A program made the translations under genes and the position numbers. A stretch of DNA of 53,446 nucleotides from an uncultured Clostridiaceae bacterium (lineage in GTDB: Bacteria > Bacillota > Clostridia > TANB77 > CAG-508), in contig CATLFA010000008.1 in NCBI GenBank assembly GCA_949927585.1, positions 1-53,446 on the forward strand, given 5' to 3'. The notes beneath the pieces are model-generated. The model was not told where the DNA came from, did no database searches, and was given only the letters and a program-made list of their open reading frames with translations. The stretch's first letter is position 1, and each line of letters opens with the position of its first letter. Shown one piece after another: positions 35,367 to 45,356 of the stretch.

Positions 35367-35380
35367 TTTCTTCCTCTTTT

Positions 35381-36058
35381 TTATTTTACTTCAAATTTGT
35401 ATCCTATTCCTCTAATTGTTTCTATGTATTTCCCTTTCTTACCTAATTTATGTCTTACTTTCTTTATATGACTGTCTATTGTTCTTGAATCTCCATAATA
35501 GTCATAGTTCCATACATTATTTAATATTTTATCTCTTGATAGCGCTATTCCTTGATTATCTATTAAATACTTTAGTAGTTCGTATTCTCTTAAACTTAGT
35601 TCTATTTGTTTTCCATCTGTTTTTACTGTTCTGCCTTTACTATCTATTACAATTCCACCATATTCTATATTTTTGTTTTCTTCTTTTCTAGTTCTTTTTA
35701 ATACTGCCTCTACTCTTGCTACTAATATTTTGGGACTAAATGGTTTTGAAATGTATTCATCTACTCCTAATTCAAAACCAAACAATTCATCTTGTTCTTC
35801 TCCTCTTGCTGTAAGCATTATAATAGGTACTTGCGAACTTTGCCTAATTTGACGAAGTACAGACCAACCATCTAACTTTGGCATCATTACATCTAATAAA
35901 ATAATTCCTATTTTACTTTGATTCTCCTCAAATACCTGTAATGCTTCCTCTCCATCTGCTGCTTCTAAAGTACTATATCCCTTTTTCATCAAAAAGTCTT
36001 TTACTAATTTTCTCATTCTTGACTCATCATCTACAATTAATACAGTTATATCATTCAT
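35381..36058 (-). CDS. OmpR-family response regulator
   Basis: DNA-binding regulator of 225 residues. The receiver (1-120) has the acidic pair DDESRMRKL, phosphoacceptor Asp in IILLDVMMPKLDG, Thr in IIMLTARGEE and Lys in YISKPFSPKILVARV; the C-terminal winged helix ends DSHIKKVRHKLGKKGKYIET, IRGIGYKFEVK. It is followed by its kinase, which presumably phosphorylates Asp. Targets unknown. AGGAA lies upstream of the ATG. Confidence 0.96.
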   Translation of the reverse strand: MNDITVLIVDDESRMRKLVKDFLMKKGYSTLEAADGEEALQVFEENQSKIGIILLDVMMPKLDGWSVLRQIRQSSQVPIIMLTARGEEQDELFGFELGVDEYISKPFSPKILVARVEAVLKRTRKEENKNIEYGGIVIDSKGRTVKTDGKQIELSLREYELLKYLIDNQGIALSRDKILNNVWNYDYYGDSRTIDSHIKKVRHKLGKKGKYIETIRGIGYKFEVK

Positions 36059-36085
36059 TTTTATATTCCTTCCTAATAATTTTAT

Positions 36086-36120
36086 AATGGCACTAAAGGT
36101 ATTTATTCTTTAGTGCCATT
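36086..36120. terminator. Hairpin between small gene and response regulator
   Basis: AATGGCACTAAAG / CTTTAGTGCCATT with a 9-nt loop. It can end transcription from the small minus-strand gene upstream. Confidence 0.75.
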
Positions 36121-36179
36121 ATATTATATATTTTAATTATGTATTTTTTGTGAAATCTTGGTATATTTTGTTGTATTTA

Positions 36180-36353
36180 TTAACTATTCCAATTTTTTAA
36201 TCTTTCTCTAAAACTAAGCTCATTATAATTTTGTAGTTCATAATTTTTTATATCATTTTCTATATATGTTCCTTGTTGTAATTGTTCTAATTTATTTTGT
36301 ACACATGTATTTCCTAATCTTACACAATATTCTAAATGTTTTATATCTGACAT
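36180..36353 (-). CDS. Small hypothetical protein, 57 aa
   Basis: Frame MSDIKHLEYCVRLGNTCVQN ending ELSFRERLKNWNS, with AGAGGA about 7 nt before the ATG. Two Cys and a basic end; no known family. It lies 25 bp after metG on the same strand and is probably cotranscribed. It is too short for most gene finders' default limit. Confidence 0.55.
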   Translation of the reverse strand: MSDIKHLEYCVRLGNTCVQNKLEQLQQGTYIENDIKNYELQNYNELSFRERLKNWNS

Positions 36354-36378
36354 AACTTTTTCCTCTTACTTCTTTATT

Positions 36379-37968
<1,590 letters not shown>

Positions 37969-38099
37969 TCATCATTCCTTTTTTCTTTATATTTAGAAAT
38001 TTTAACATATTTAAACTAAAAATACAATAAATTATATAAAATATATGTTATAATTTAATAATTTTATTATATCCTGAATATTATTTATTGGGTGTTTTT

Positions 38100-38903
38100 A
38101 TGAAATGTTTATTTATATACAAAAAACATTTAGTTACATATCTTGTTTTATTTACATTTTTTATTATATTTACAACTTTCTACAATGTTTTTGCTAAAAT
38201 GGAAGTATTTGATAGTAATTATATATTTCCTTCATTTGAAAATAATTTTTCTATTTTGCAAAGTAATTTAGATAATTTATACAATTCTAATGAAAAAATT
38301 GCTTTTTTAACTTTTGATGATGGACCTACTAAAATTGCAACTACTAAAATTTTAGATACTTTAAAGGAAAATGATGTTACTGCTAGTTTTTTTGTAATTG
38401 GTTATAGAGTAAAGGAATTCCCTAATATTGTAAAAAGAGCTTATGAAGAGGGCCATTTTATTGCAAATCATGGTTATTCACATAACAATAGTAAACTATA
38501 TAAAAGTAAAGATGGCTTTATTAATGAAATTATGAGCACTGATGAGGCAATATCTGACGCAATTGGTATTGAAAATTACCATTCACATATTTTTAGGTTT
38601 CCTAATGGCTCTAAAAGTAAAGAGTATGCTTCTTCTAAAAATATGTGTAAAAATTATTTGAATGAAGTTGGATATGCTTATATAGATTGGAATGCTTTAA
38701 ATAATGATTCGACAAAAAAATATTCTTCGTATGAATTGTTAAATAATTTAAAGAAAAGTTGCAAAAACAAAAACTCCCTAGTTATATTAATGCATGATAC
38801 CAGTGATGTTAGCAAGTCTTATGAAAGCTTAGATGCTTCAATAAAATATTTGAAAGAACAAGGTTATAGCTTTAAAAACTTTTATGATATAATTAAAAAT
38901 TAA
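38100..38903 (+). CDS. Membrane-anchored polysaccharide deacetylase (second)
   Basis: NodB-type deacetylase of 267 residues, paralogous to the gene at 16.5 kb. An N-terminal transmembrane/signal segment (about 10-30) precedes the catalytic domain with LTFDDGPTK, NHGYSHNNSK, RFPNGS and LMHDTSD; the metal Asp and two His are present. Compared with the first paralogue the coiled-coil linker is missing. The ATG at 38100 has only a weak GGGTG site; a TTG 12 nt upstream is the alternative. Probably modifies peptidoglycan; it may be sporulation-linked (PdaA-like), which is inference. Confidence 0.9.
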   Translation: MKCLFIYKKHLVTYLVLFTFFIIFTTFYNVFAKMEVFDSNYIFPSFENNFSILQSNLDNLYNSNEKIAFLTFDDGPTKIATTKILDTLKENDVTASFFVIGYRVKEFPNIVKRAYEEGHFIANHGYSHNNSKLYKSKDGFINEIMSTDEAISDAIGIENYHSHIFRFPNGSKSKEYASSKNMCKNYLNEVGYAYIDWNALNNDSTKKYSSYELLNNLKKSCKNKNSLVILMHDTSDVSKSYESLDASIKYLKEQGYSFKNFYDIIKN

Positions 38904-38911
38904 ATTATTAA

Positions 38912-38947
38912 TGCGAGTCATTATTAAAAATGACCCGCACTATTTTT
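38912..38947. terminator. Bidirectional terminator
   Basis: GCGAGTCATT / AATGACCCGC (one mismatch) with a 6-nt loop and T-rich tail, between the deacetylase and the convergent small gene. Confidence 0.75.
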
Positions 38948-39185
38948 ATACCTTTGAACTTATTTTAAATAATAAGTCCTCTATATTTGACATGCGCATT
39001 TCAAATACTTGATTAGTCATGTCTTCTATCTTGTTGTACTCTTGCATTTTCATCAGTTTACTCATAATAACAGAAAAATTCTTTTGTAAGTTTTCTGACA
39101 AATTAGTTTGTTCAATTTTTATTTCATTTAAAAGTTCATTTATTGCTTCAATTTGGTAATTTGCCACTGGATTTTCTTTATCCAT
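38946..39185 (-). CDS. Hypothetical coiled-coil protein, 79 aa
   Basis: A short helical protein (IEAINELLNEIKIEQTNLSE, then MRMSNIEDLLFKISSKV) with coiled-coil character and no membrane segment. AGAGGTGA lies 6 nt before the ATG. Convergent with the deacetylase gene. No family recognised. Confidence 0.65.
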   Translation of the reverse strand: MDKENPVANYQIEAINELLNEIKIEQTNLSENLQKNFSVIMSKLMKMQEYNKIEDMTNQVFEMRMSNIEDLLFKISSKV

Positions 39186-39437
39186 AAAATCACCTCTTTT
39201 TTGAATTATTATGATGTGATAATATCACTATATATAAGCCTTGTCAATAGTTTTTTTGAAAATCTGTTCGTTTTTTCTTCTTTTGTAATTATTTAAAATA
39301 ATATTAATTGTAATATATATGATGATGCGTATGTAATTGATTTATTTTAATAATAAGAAGAGCAGACTTAAATAGTCTGCCCCCCTACAATTAATTATTC
39401 ATAATTCATCATTTATTTAGGTAATTTCTTCGAAGTT

Positions 39438-39462
39438 GTGGGTCGGCCATGGGGCTGACCCA
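39438..39462 (-). terminator. GC-rich hairpin downstream of aspS
   Basis: TGGGTCGGC / GCTGACCCA-type stem just after the aspS stop on the minus strand. The rest of the 290-bp gap to 39186 holds a small inverted repeat (GCAGACT / AGTCTGC at 39365) and AT-rich sequence without a gene. Confidence 0.6.
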
Positions 39463-39476
39463 TACATTATTTTTTA

Positions 39477-41238
39477 CTATTCTTCTATTAATTTAATATG
39501 AACGTCTCTTAATTGTTCCCCTGTTACCCTACTTGGTGCTCCCATTAGTACATCTCTTGCTTTTTTATTTTTTGGAAATGCTATTATTTCTCTTAGGTTA
39601 TCTTCGTTTGTCATTAGCATTATCATTCTATCTACTCCTGGTGCTGCACCTGCGTGTGGTGGTGTTCCATATTGGAATGCATTGTATAAAGCTCCAAACC
39701 TTGTTTCTACTTCTTTTTCGCTGTAGCCTGCTATTTCGAATGCTTTTACCATTAGTTCTGGGTTGTGGTTTCTTACTGCTCCTGATGCCATTTCGTAGCC
39801 ATTACATACTACGTCATATTGGTACGCTAATATATCTAATGGGTTCATTTCTTTTAGTGCTTCCATTCCTCCTTGTGGCATTGAGAATGGGTTATGGTTA
39901 AAGTCTATTTTGTCTTCTTCTTCATTATATTCATACATTGGAAAATCTACTATAAAGCAGAAACGATATGCATCTTTTTCTATTAAGTCTAGGCGTTTTC
40001 CTAGTTCTATACGTACTAAACCTGCTATTTTTTGTGCTGTTTTAAATTCATCTGCTATAAAGAATAGGCTATCTCCTGTTTTTGCTCCTAATTTATTTTC
40101 TAACTCTTGTTTTACTTCTTCTGTTACAAATTTAGCAATTCCACCTGCTGGTCCTTCTTCAGTTAGTTTTACCCATGCTAGACCTTTTGCTCCTGCTTCA
40201 TTTACTGCAAATTCTGTCATATTATCAAAGAATTTTCTTCCTTGCTTCTCTCCATTTTCAACTACTATAGCTTTTATTGTTTTATCTTTAAATGCATTAA
40301 ATTCTGTTTTTTCAAAAATACTTGTAGCATCTTGTATTATAAGCGGATTTCTTAAGTCTGGTTTATCTATTCCGTATTTTTCCATTGCTTCTTTATATGG
40401 AATTCTTAAAAATGGTGCTTCATCTACTTTCCAAGTTGTAAAGTGTTTAAATGCGCTTGTAAATATTTCTTCTAATACTGCTAAAACTTCTTCTTGAGTG
40501 CTAAATGCCATTTCAAAGTCTAATTGGTAGAATTCCCCTGGTGCTCTATCTGCACGTGGGTCTTCATCTCTAAAACATGGTGCTAGTTGGAAATATTTAT
40601 TAAAACCAGATACCATTAGTAATTGTTTAAATTGTTGCGGTGCTTGTGGTAAGGCATAAAATTCTCCTGCGTGTAACCTACTTGGTACTAAAAAATCTCT
40701 TGCTCCTTCTGGTGATGAGTTAGCAAGTATTGGTGTTTGAATTTCTGGAAATCCCATTTCGTCCATTTTGTCTCTTAAAAATTTTAGAACTTTTGAACGA
40801 AGTAAAATGTTTTTATGTATTTTATCATTTCTTAAATCTAAAAATCTGTATTGTAACCTTAAGTCTTCTTTTACTTGTGAAATATCTGCTTTTTCTGAGT
40901 TTACTTCAAATGGAAGTATATTTTTACATTTTCCAAGCATTTCTATTTTGTTTGCTTTTATTTCTATTTCACCTGTTGGAATTTTTAAGTTTTTATTTGA
41001 ACGTTCTAAAACATTTCCTTCCACAGATATTACACATTCTGTTACTAATTCATCAGCATTTACTTCTGATTCTTCATTTATAACTATTTGAGTAATACCG
41101 TGCTTCATCTCTTAAATCTATAAATTTCATAGCTCCTAGGTTTCTTATTCTTTGAATCCAACCTGCTAGTTTTACTTCTTCCCCTACGTTTTTAATTGTT
41201 AATTCTCCACATGTGTGATTTCTGTATTTATTATTCAT
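39477..41238 (-). CDS. aspS: Aspartyl-tRNA synthetase (+1 site)
   Basis: Class II synthetase of about 586 residues, essential. The start [20 protein letters not shown] follows GGGGGAG by 6 nt and encodes the OB-fold anticodon domain ([21 protein letters not shown]). The frame breaks at zero-frame CGG 41100; skipping C gives [14 protein letters not shown], the family sequence. The rest shows motif 2 ([11 protein letters not shown]), the bacterial insertion domain and motif 3 (GVDRMIMLM). Without a shift the enzyme would lack its catalytic domain, so the gene must be recoded, broken or mis-sequenced. Confidence 0.94.
41098..41100 (-). other. Candidate CGG +1 recoding site (aspS)
   Basis: Zero-frame codon 47: GCA-(C)-GGT-ATT-ACT, restoring AGITQIV in an essential synthetase. 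Confidence 0.85.
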
Positions 41239-41271
41239 TTAAAGCTCCCCCTTTAAAGTATTTAAATTTTG

Positions 41272-41300
41272 TTGACAAATTTCTAATATCATATTATAAT
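41272..41300 (+). promoter_or_regulatory. Promoter of antisense RNA, type I TA locus 1
   Basis: TTGACA (41272-41277), 17-bp spacer, TATAAT (41295-41300): a consensus sigma-A promoter with no gene downstream on that strand other than the antisense RNA. Confidence 0.85.
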
Positions 41301-41306
41301 ACTAGT

Positions 41307-41388
41307 ACAAATTAAGGAACCACAAAATGTGGCTACCACTTTATGTATTAAGAAAACACATTCCCATGACAGGCAGAATGTGTTTTTA
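41307..41388 (+). ncRNA. Putative antisense RNA antitoxin, locus 1
   Basis: About 80 nt from a consensus promoter to a shared terminator (AAAACACATTC / GAATGTGTTTT). It overlaps the 3' end of the toxin mRNA tail to tail. Its internal GTGGCTACCAC is complementary, with one mismatch, to GTGGTTGCCAC in the toxin 5' leader, so two contact points are possible, as in par/fst-type systems. Confidence 0.7.
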
Positions 41389-41393
41389 TTTTG

Positions 41394-41510
41394 TTATTTG
41401 CTCAAAACTAAAGCCAATGCAATAATTAAGGCAAATGCGATAATAGTTACCGATATTAAACCAGCAAATAGTAATTTTATTATAAATAATAATATTTCTA
41501 TTTCCATCAT
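41394..41510 (-). CDS. Type I toxin, hydrophobic 38-aa peptide, locus 1
   Basis: A frame too short for most gene calls: 38 residues, MMEIEILLFIIKLLFAGLIS..., one transmembrane helix, ending LALVLSK. It resembles the small hydrophobic toxins of type I systems. Its leader folds CCACCT against AGGTGG and hides the Shine-Dalgarno GGAGGTGG. It has a strong promoter (41573-41601) and an antisense RNA overlapping its 3' end. A homologous peptide is encoded at 46.4 kb (both share MEI-LLF and end in LSK). Likely acts on the membrane. Confidence 0.75.
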   Translation of the reverse strand: MMEIEILLFIIKLLFAGLISVTIIAFALIIALALVLSK

Positions 41511-41572
41511 ACGCACCACCTCCATTCTATGTAGGTGGCAACCACATTCTGCTCTCCTTAAAATCTTTATAA

Positions 41573-41601
41573 ATTATACATTCATAAAATTGAAAAGTCA
41601 A
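41573..41601 (-). promoter_or_regulatory. Promoter of type I toxin mRNA, locus 1
   Basis: Minus-strand TTGACT (41601-41596), 17-bp spacer, TATAAT (41578-41573). Confidence 0.8.
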
Positions 41602-41719
41602 TGAAACTTTTGCAACTTTTACAATAATATTTTTATTCTTTACTCTTGTTTTATAATGTTTATTGTTGTATAATTCTTTTAAATTGCAAAATACTTATAT
41701 AGGAGGAAATTAATTTATT

Positions 41720-43111
41720 ATGGAAAATGTATTAGTAAAAAATTTATATAGGAATACTAAAAATTATTCTGGTAAAGAATTTAAGGTTTCTGGTTGGGTT
41801 AGAACTGTTAGGGATTCTAAGACTTTCGGATTTATTGAGTTAAATGATGGATCATTTTTTAAAAATGTCCAAATTGTTTTTGATAATAACTTAAACAATT
41901 TTGATGACATTTGTAAATTAAGTATTAGCTCTTCAATTATTGTTACAGGAAAACTTGTAGTTACTGAAAATGCTAAGCAACCTTTTGAAATAAAAGCAAG
42001 TACTGTTGAAATTTTCGATGTAGCAGATAGTGATTACCCACTTCAAAAGAAAAGACATACTTTTGAATATTTAAGAACTATTTCATATTTACGCCCTAGA
42101 ACAAATACTTTTAATGCAGTATTTAGAGTTCGTAGTGTACTTTCATATGCTATTCACAAGTTCTTTCAAGAAAGAGGTTTTGTATATGTTCATACACCAC
42201 TTATTACTTCTAGTGACTGTGAAGGTGCAGGAGAAATGTTTACAGTTTCAACTTTGGATTTAGAAAATGTTCCTAAAAATGAAGACGGAAGTGTTGATTA
42301 TTCCAAAGATTTCTTTGGTAAAAATTCTCACTTAACAGTAAGTGGGCAATTAGATGTTGAAAACTATGCTTTTGCTTTTAGAAATGTATATACTTTTGGT
42401 CCAACTTTTAGAGCTGAAAATTCAAATACTGTAAAACATGCTGCTGAATTTTGGATGATTGAACCTGAAATATGTTTTGCTAACTTACAAGATGACATGG
42501 ACTTAGCTGAAGATATGATTAAATATATAATTTCATATGTTTTAGAGAATGCTCCTGAAGAAATGGAATTTTTCGATAAATTCATAGCTCCTGGCTTATT
42601 AGAAAGATTAAATAATGTTATTAATTCTGAATTTGGAAGAATAAGCTACACAGATGCTATTAAAGAACTTGAGAAAAATAATGATAACTTTGAATACAAA
42701 GTTACTTGGGGTACAGATATTCAAACAGAACATGAAAGATATTTAAGTGAAGTTATATTTGGAAAACCTGTATTTGTTACAGATTACCCTAAAGAAATTA
42801 AAGCTTTTTATATGAAACAAAACCCAGATGGTAAAACAGTTGCAGCAACAGACCTTTTAGTTCCTGGTATTGGTGAATTAATTGGTGGTAGCCAAAGAGA
42901 AGATGACATAGAAAAATTGAGAACAAGAATAAAAGAACTCGGATTAAACGAAGAAGATTATTGGTGGTACTTAGACTTACGTAGATTTGGTAGTAGCGAA
43001 CATTCAGGTTTTGGTTTAGGTTTTGAAAGAATGATGATGTATTTAACTGGAATGCAAAATATTCGTGATGTTATACCATTCCCTAGAACACCTAAGAATT
43101 GTGAGTTTTAG
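41720..43111 (+). CDS. asnS: Asparaginyl-tRNA synthetase
   Basis: Class II synthetase of 463 residues. The OB-fold ([20 protein letters not shown]) is followed by the catalytic core with motif 1 region ([27 protein letters not shown]), motif 2 ([11 protein letters not shown]) and motif 3 ([15 protein letters not shown]). AGGAGG lies 12 nt before the ATG. CGG tetramers occur here only across codon borders (TTC GGA, GAC GGA, CTC GGA) and the gene is intact, in contrast to aspS next door. Confidence 0.97.
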   Translation: MENVLVKNLYRNTKNYSGKEFKVSGWVRTVRDSKTFGFIELNDGSFFKNVQIVFDNNLNNFDDICKLSISSSIIVTGKLVVTENAKQPFEIKASTVEIFDVADSDYPLQKKRHTFEYLRTISYLRPRTNTFNAVFRVRSVLSYAIHKFFQERGFVYVHTPLITSSDCEGAGEMFTVSTLDLENVPKNEDGSVDYSKDFFGKNSHLTVSGQLDVENYAFAFRNVYTFGPTFRAENSNTVKHAAEFWMIEPEICFANLQDDMDLAEDMIKYIISYVLENAPEEMEFFDKFIAPGLLERLNNVINSEFGRISYTDAIKELEKNNDNFEYKVTWGTDIQTEHERYLSEVIFGKPVFVTDYPKEIKAFYMKQNPDGKTVAATDLLVPGIGELIGGSQREDDIEKLRTRIKELGLNEEDYWWYLDLRRFGSSEHSGFGLGFERMMMYLTGMQNIRDVIPFPRTPKNCEF

Positions 43112-43116
43112 AATAT

Positions 43117-43150
43117 AAAAATGGAAAGATTAAAAAATCTTTCCATTTTT
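43117..43150. terminator. Bidirectional terminator after asnS
   Basis: AAAAATGGAAAGATT / AATCTTTCCATTTTT with a 4-nt loop between asnS and the convergent membrane protein gene. Confidence 0.9.
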
Positions 43151-43154
43151 TATT

Positions 43155-43745
43155 TTAAAATATAGTATCGTTAGGATTTGAGAGTTTTTCCATATCTTTT
43201 ATCATCCTTATTCTTACATTTTGTTCATATACATCAATAACTACAATTGCTATACATATAAGCATAAATATTAAGAAAATTGATATAATAATATCTCGTA
43301 TTATTTTTTCATTTATTATTTTTACACCACTTTCATCAAATTCTAATTTAGCAATATTTCCTGAAGCATTATCTCTTATTTTAATTGTATCTCTTTTTTG
43401 AATTATCCAATACTCATCATCTACTAATATACTTATTTGAAGTTTATTAGCTCCAATAGAAGCTATTCCCATTTTGTAGATATCTTCGTATTTGATATTA
43501 TCGTCGTCTAAAATGCTTATTTCTAATTTAGTATATTTAATATCTTCTATTCCATTATACCATACATCCATTGCAGTATCTATATAAGTCTGATTTTTTA
43601 CTTTAATCTTATCATATATCATTACTTTTATAAATGGTACTATAATAATACATAAAATTAAAATTAAAATAACAATTGTTTTAAATCTTTTTTCTTCTTT
43701 TTTATAAACTCTCTCGTCAAAAACTAATTTCCGATTTCTTTCCAT
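43155..43745 (-). CDS. Hypothetical membrane protein, 196 aa
   Basis: Two transmembrane segments (about 22-45 and 153-176) enclose an extracytoplasmic domain of about 110 residues with beta-strand character (YTKLEISILDDDNIKYEDIY). Short charged tails on both sides face the cytoplasm. AAGGAG lies 8 nt before the ATG. Codon 5 is an ordinary in-frame CGG followed by A (MERNR); a +1 shift there would meet a stop at once, so this gene is a counter-example to strict CGG recoding. No family recognised. Confidence 0.75.
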   Translation of the reverse strand: MERNRKLVFDERVYKKEEKRFKTIVILILILCIIIVPFIKVMIYDKIKVKNQTYIDTAMDVWYNGIEDIKYTKLEISILDDDNIKYEDIYKMGIASIGANKLQISILVDDEYWIIQKRDTIKIRDNASGNIAKLEFDESGVKIINEKIIRDIIISIFLIFMLICIAIVVIDVYEQNVRIRMIKDMEKLSNPNDTIF

Positions 43746-43847
43746 ATTCTTTTTCTCCTTTTCTACATTAATGATTGTTTCAATGTATCTTTTACTTGTT
43801 ACATAGGTATATTATAATACCTCTAATGTATTTTCTCAATATTTAAT

Positions 43848-43883
43848 AAAAAAAAGAGAAGCGCCCCGCGGATAACGCCTCCC
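43848..43883 (-). terminator. Terminator of large structured RNA
   Basis: GGGAGGCG / CGCTTCTC-type stem followed by eight T on the minus strand, at the 3' end of the GC-rich RNA region. Confidence 0.8.
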
Positions 43884-44700
43884 TTTTCGCCACACCCTCT
43901 GGCGGAATTCCCGAGTGGCAACGGCTGCTATCTATATGCGCCGTTACACATTGCCTCAGGAATATACATTTGCCGCACCTCTGGTGGCATTCCCGAGTGG
44001 CAACGGCTGCTATCTATATGCGCCGTTACACATTGCCTCGAGAATATACATTTGCCGCACCTCTTGCGGCTTACCTACCCCCAGCTGCGCTTCCCGCTGC
44101 AAGACAGGCTAGGTATTGATTCGATTGCTCATCGGCAACCACCTAGTGCCCCTGGCCGCACCACTGGCGGCCAGCTTCAGGCATACTAGGATTTTTCCGC
44201 CGCATCGCGGCGCTTTACTAAGTCCCGTCACATCGTGGTGACCTATCAAATTGAGCCTTAGTCCATTTAATTACCGTGGTATGGAAGATGTATAGGCTCT
44301 CACATTTCACATCTTCTTGCACTTTTAATATAAAAGTACACCACTCCAGCTAGGCAAAACCACTGGGAAACAGCCGATTTTTTCTTTTCATAGCTTCATT
44401 TTCCCTCCTGTTGGTTAGACCGCACCCGCAGTCTCAATCGCATCCCACCCTTTGGTGGCTCCGGTTTTCGGGACTTTTACCCGCCCGATAGGTCCATGCG
44501 GCCCCACGCTTCACATTTAGTGACTGGGCCGCCGCAGCGCCGATTTCTTTTTCCTCTTAGCACAATTCTTGTTAGTCGGTCCTCTGATCATGCTCTTGCG
44601 CCTCCTACGCTAAATACGATATCAACGGTCAGATTTCGCCATACTCAACACTAATGTATGTTGAGGGCAGTTGCATATACAGTGTTCCTTGAACACTTAC
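43850..44700 (-). ncRNA. Large GC-rich structured RNA, about 850 nt
   Basis: An island of about 50 % GC in an otherwise very AT-rich genome, with no conserved protein frame. It has a consensus promoter at 44707-44735 and a terminator at 43848-43883, both on the minus strand. At least ten local stems are visible, for example 44644-44665, 44443-44458, 44418-44433, 44285-44315, 44321-44343, 44227-44242, 44197-44213 and 44153-44173 (TGGCCGCACCACTGGCGGCC). Size and build recall the giant ornate RNAs (GOLLD, ROOL, OLE), but I cannot match one by eye. I see no tmRNA, RNase P, group I or group II intron signature. Confidence 0.85.
43896..44059 (-). repeat. 82-nt tandem duplication inside the structured RNA
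   Basis: Two copies in a row (43896-43977 and 43978-44059), differing at a few bases (GGCGG/GGTGG, TCAGG/TCGAG), with a partial third beginning at 44060. Each copy holds a stem formed by ACGGC and GCCGT around TGCTATCTATATGC. Confidence 0.9.
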
Positions 44701-44706
44701 AATCTT

Positions 44707-44735
44707 ATTTTAGCATACTTATTTACATAAGTCAA
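44707..44735 (-). promoter_or_regulatory. Promoter of large structured RNA
   Basis: Minus-strand TTGACT (44735-44730), 17-bp spacer, TAAAAT (44712-44707), giving a start near 44700. Confidence 0.85.
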
Positions 44736-44892
44736 TACTTTTTTTGAAAAATTTTCTATTTTTTACATTTTTTTATTATATATTTAGAAAAGAGTATTTA
44801 ATTAACAAGATTGATGGTTCAATATGCACACTGTTAATAACCTCCCCCTACAATTAAAACCAATTTTTCATATACTAGAATAAAAGTGGCTT

Positions 44893-44944
44893 GGCTACGC
44901 AGGCGGACACAAGGCCACGCCCCTACATTCTTAAATCGATTTTT
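44893..44944. repeat. Dispersed repeat family 2, copy 1
   Basis: A 52-bp unit with ACGCAGGC, CACAAG, CTACATT and AATCGATTTTT in the same order as the copy at 45269-45320; about three quarters of positions agree. Confidence 0.65.
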
Positions 44945-44956
44945 CCTATTCAATAA

Positions 44957-44990
44957 GAAAGCGGTATAATCAAATAGATTATACCGCTTT
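44957..44990 (-). terminator. Terminator overlapping small gene 3' end
   Basis: AAAGCGGTATAATC / GATTATACCGCTTT with a 5-nt loop; the stop codon of the 53-residue gene lies in the stem. Confidence 0.8.
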
Positions 44991-45140
44991 TCCTTTTTCC
45001 TTTCTTACTATAATTGCTGGACAGCCTTCATATAGTATTTCTAATGTTGCTTTTGTGTTACTTTTCAGATAATTAATAACTTCTTGACTTTCTGAATAAA
45101 TCATTACATAGTCGTCATCTTTGTTCATTATTTTTATCAT
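44979..45140 (-). CDS. Small hypothetical protein, 53 aa
   Basis: MIKIMNKDDDYVMIYSESQE, then helix EVINYLKSNTKATLEILYEG and an end IIVRKEKGKAV. GGGGGA lies 8 nt before the ATG at 45140. Compact alpha/beta pattern, no membrane segment, no family recognised. Its stop is embedded in a terminator stem, which supports a real transcript. Confidence 0.55.
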   Translation of the reverse strand: MIKIMNKDDDYVMIYSESQEVINYLKSNTKATLEILYEGCPAIIVRKEKGKAV

Positions 45141-45268
45141 TTAAATATCCCCCTGCTTTAGTTAATATACTTAAACAGTTTTACAAGTTACTCTACATAA
45201 TTATACTATGTTTTATTTTAATTTTCAATATCTAGTTTGATTTTTTTTCAAATATGAACAAATTAGCT

Positions 45269-45320
45269 TCTCCACGCAGGCAGGCACAAGTCTACGCTCC
45301 TACATTTGAAATCGATTTTT
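45269..45320. repeat. Dispersed repeat family 2, copy 2
   Basis: Same unit and orientation as 44893-44944, beginning TCTCCACGCAGGCAGGCACA; it ends at AATCGATTTTT. It lies upstream of the trmH-like stop. Confidence 0.65.
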
Positions 45321-45356
45321 CTTATACTATAAAAATAGCTTGGTAAATTGCTGACA

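Noticed and set aside
41239-41720. T-box leader for aspS or asnS, suggested by the GGTACCAC/GGCTACCAC motifs
   Set aside because: The motifs lie in convergent small transcripts with their own promoters and terminators and a hydrophobic peptide gene, which fits a type I toxin-antitoxin locus; there is no specifier loop or antiterminator ahead of either synthetase.
43915-44112. A 65-codon frame on the + strand inside the GC-rich region
   Set aside because: It lies antisense to the structured RNA, repeats itself because of the 82-nt duplication, lacks a ribosome binding site and has a composition unlike any gene here.
43850-44700. Group II or group I intron, RNase P RNA or tmRNA
   Set aside because: I find no domain V-like hairpin, no intron core motifs, no GAGGAAAGTCC-type element and no tRNA-like end.
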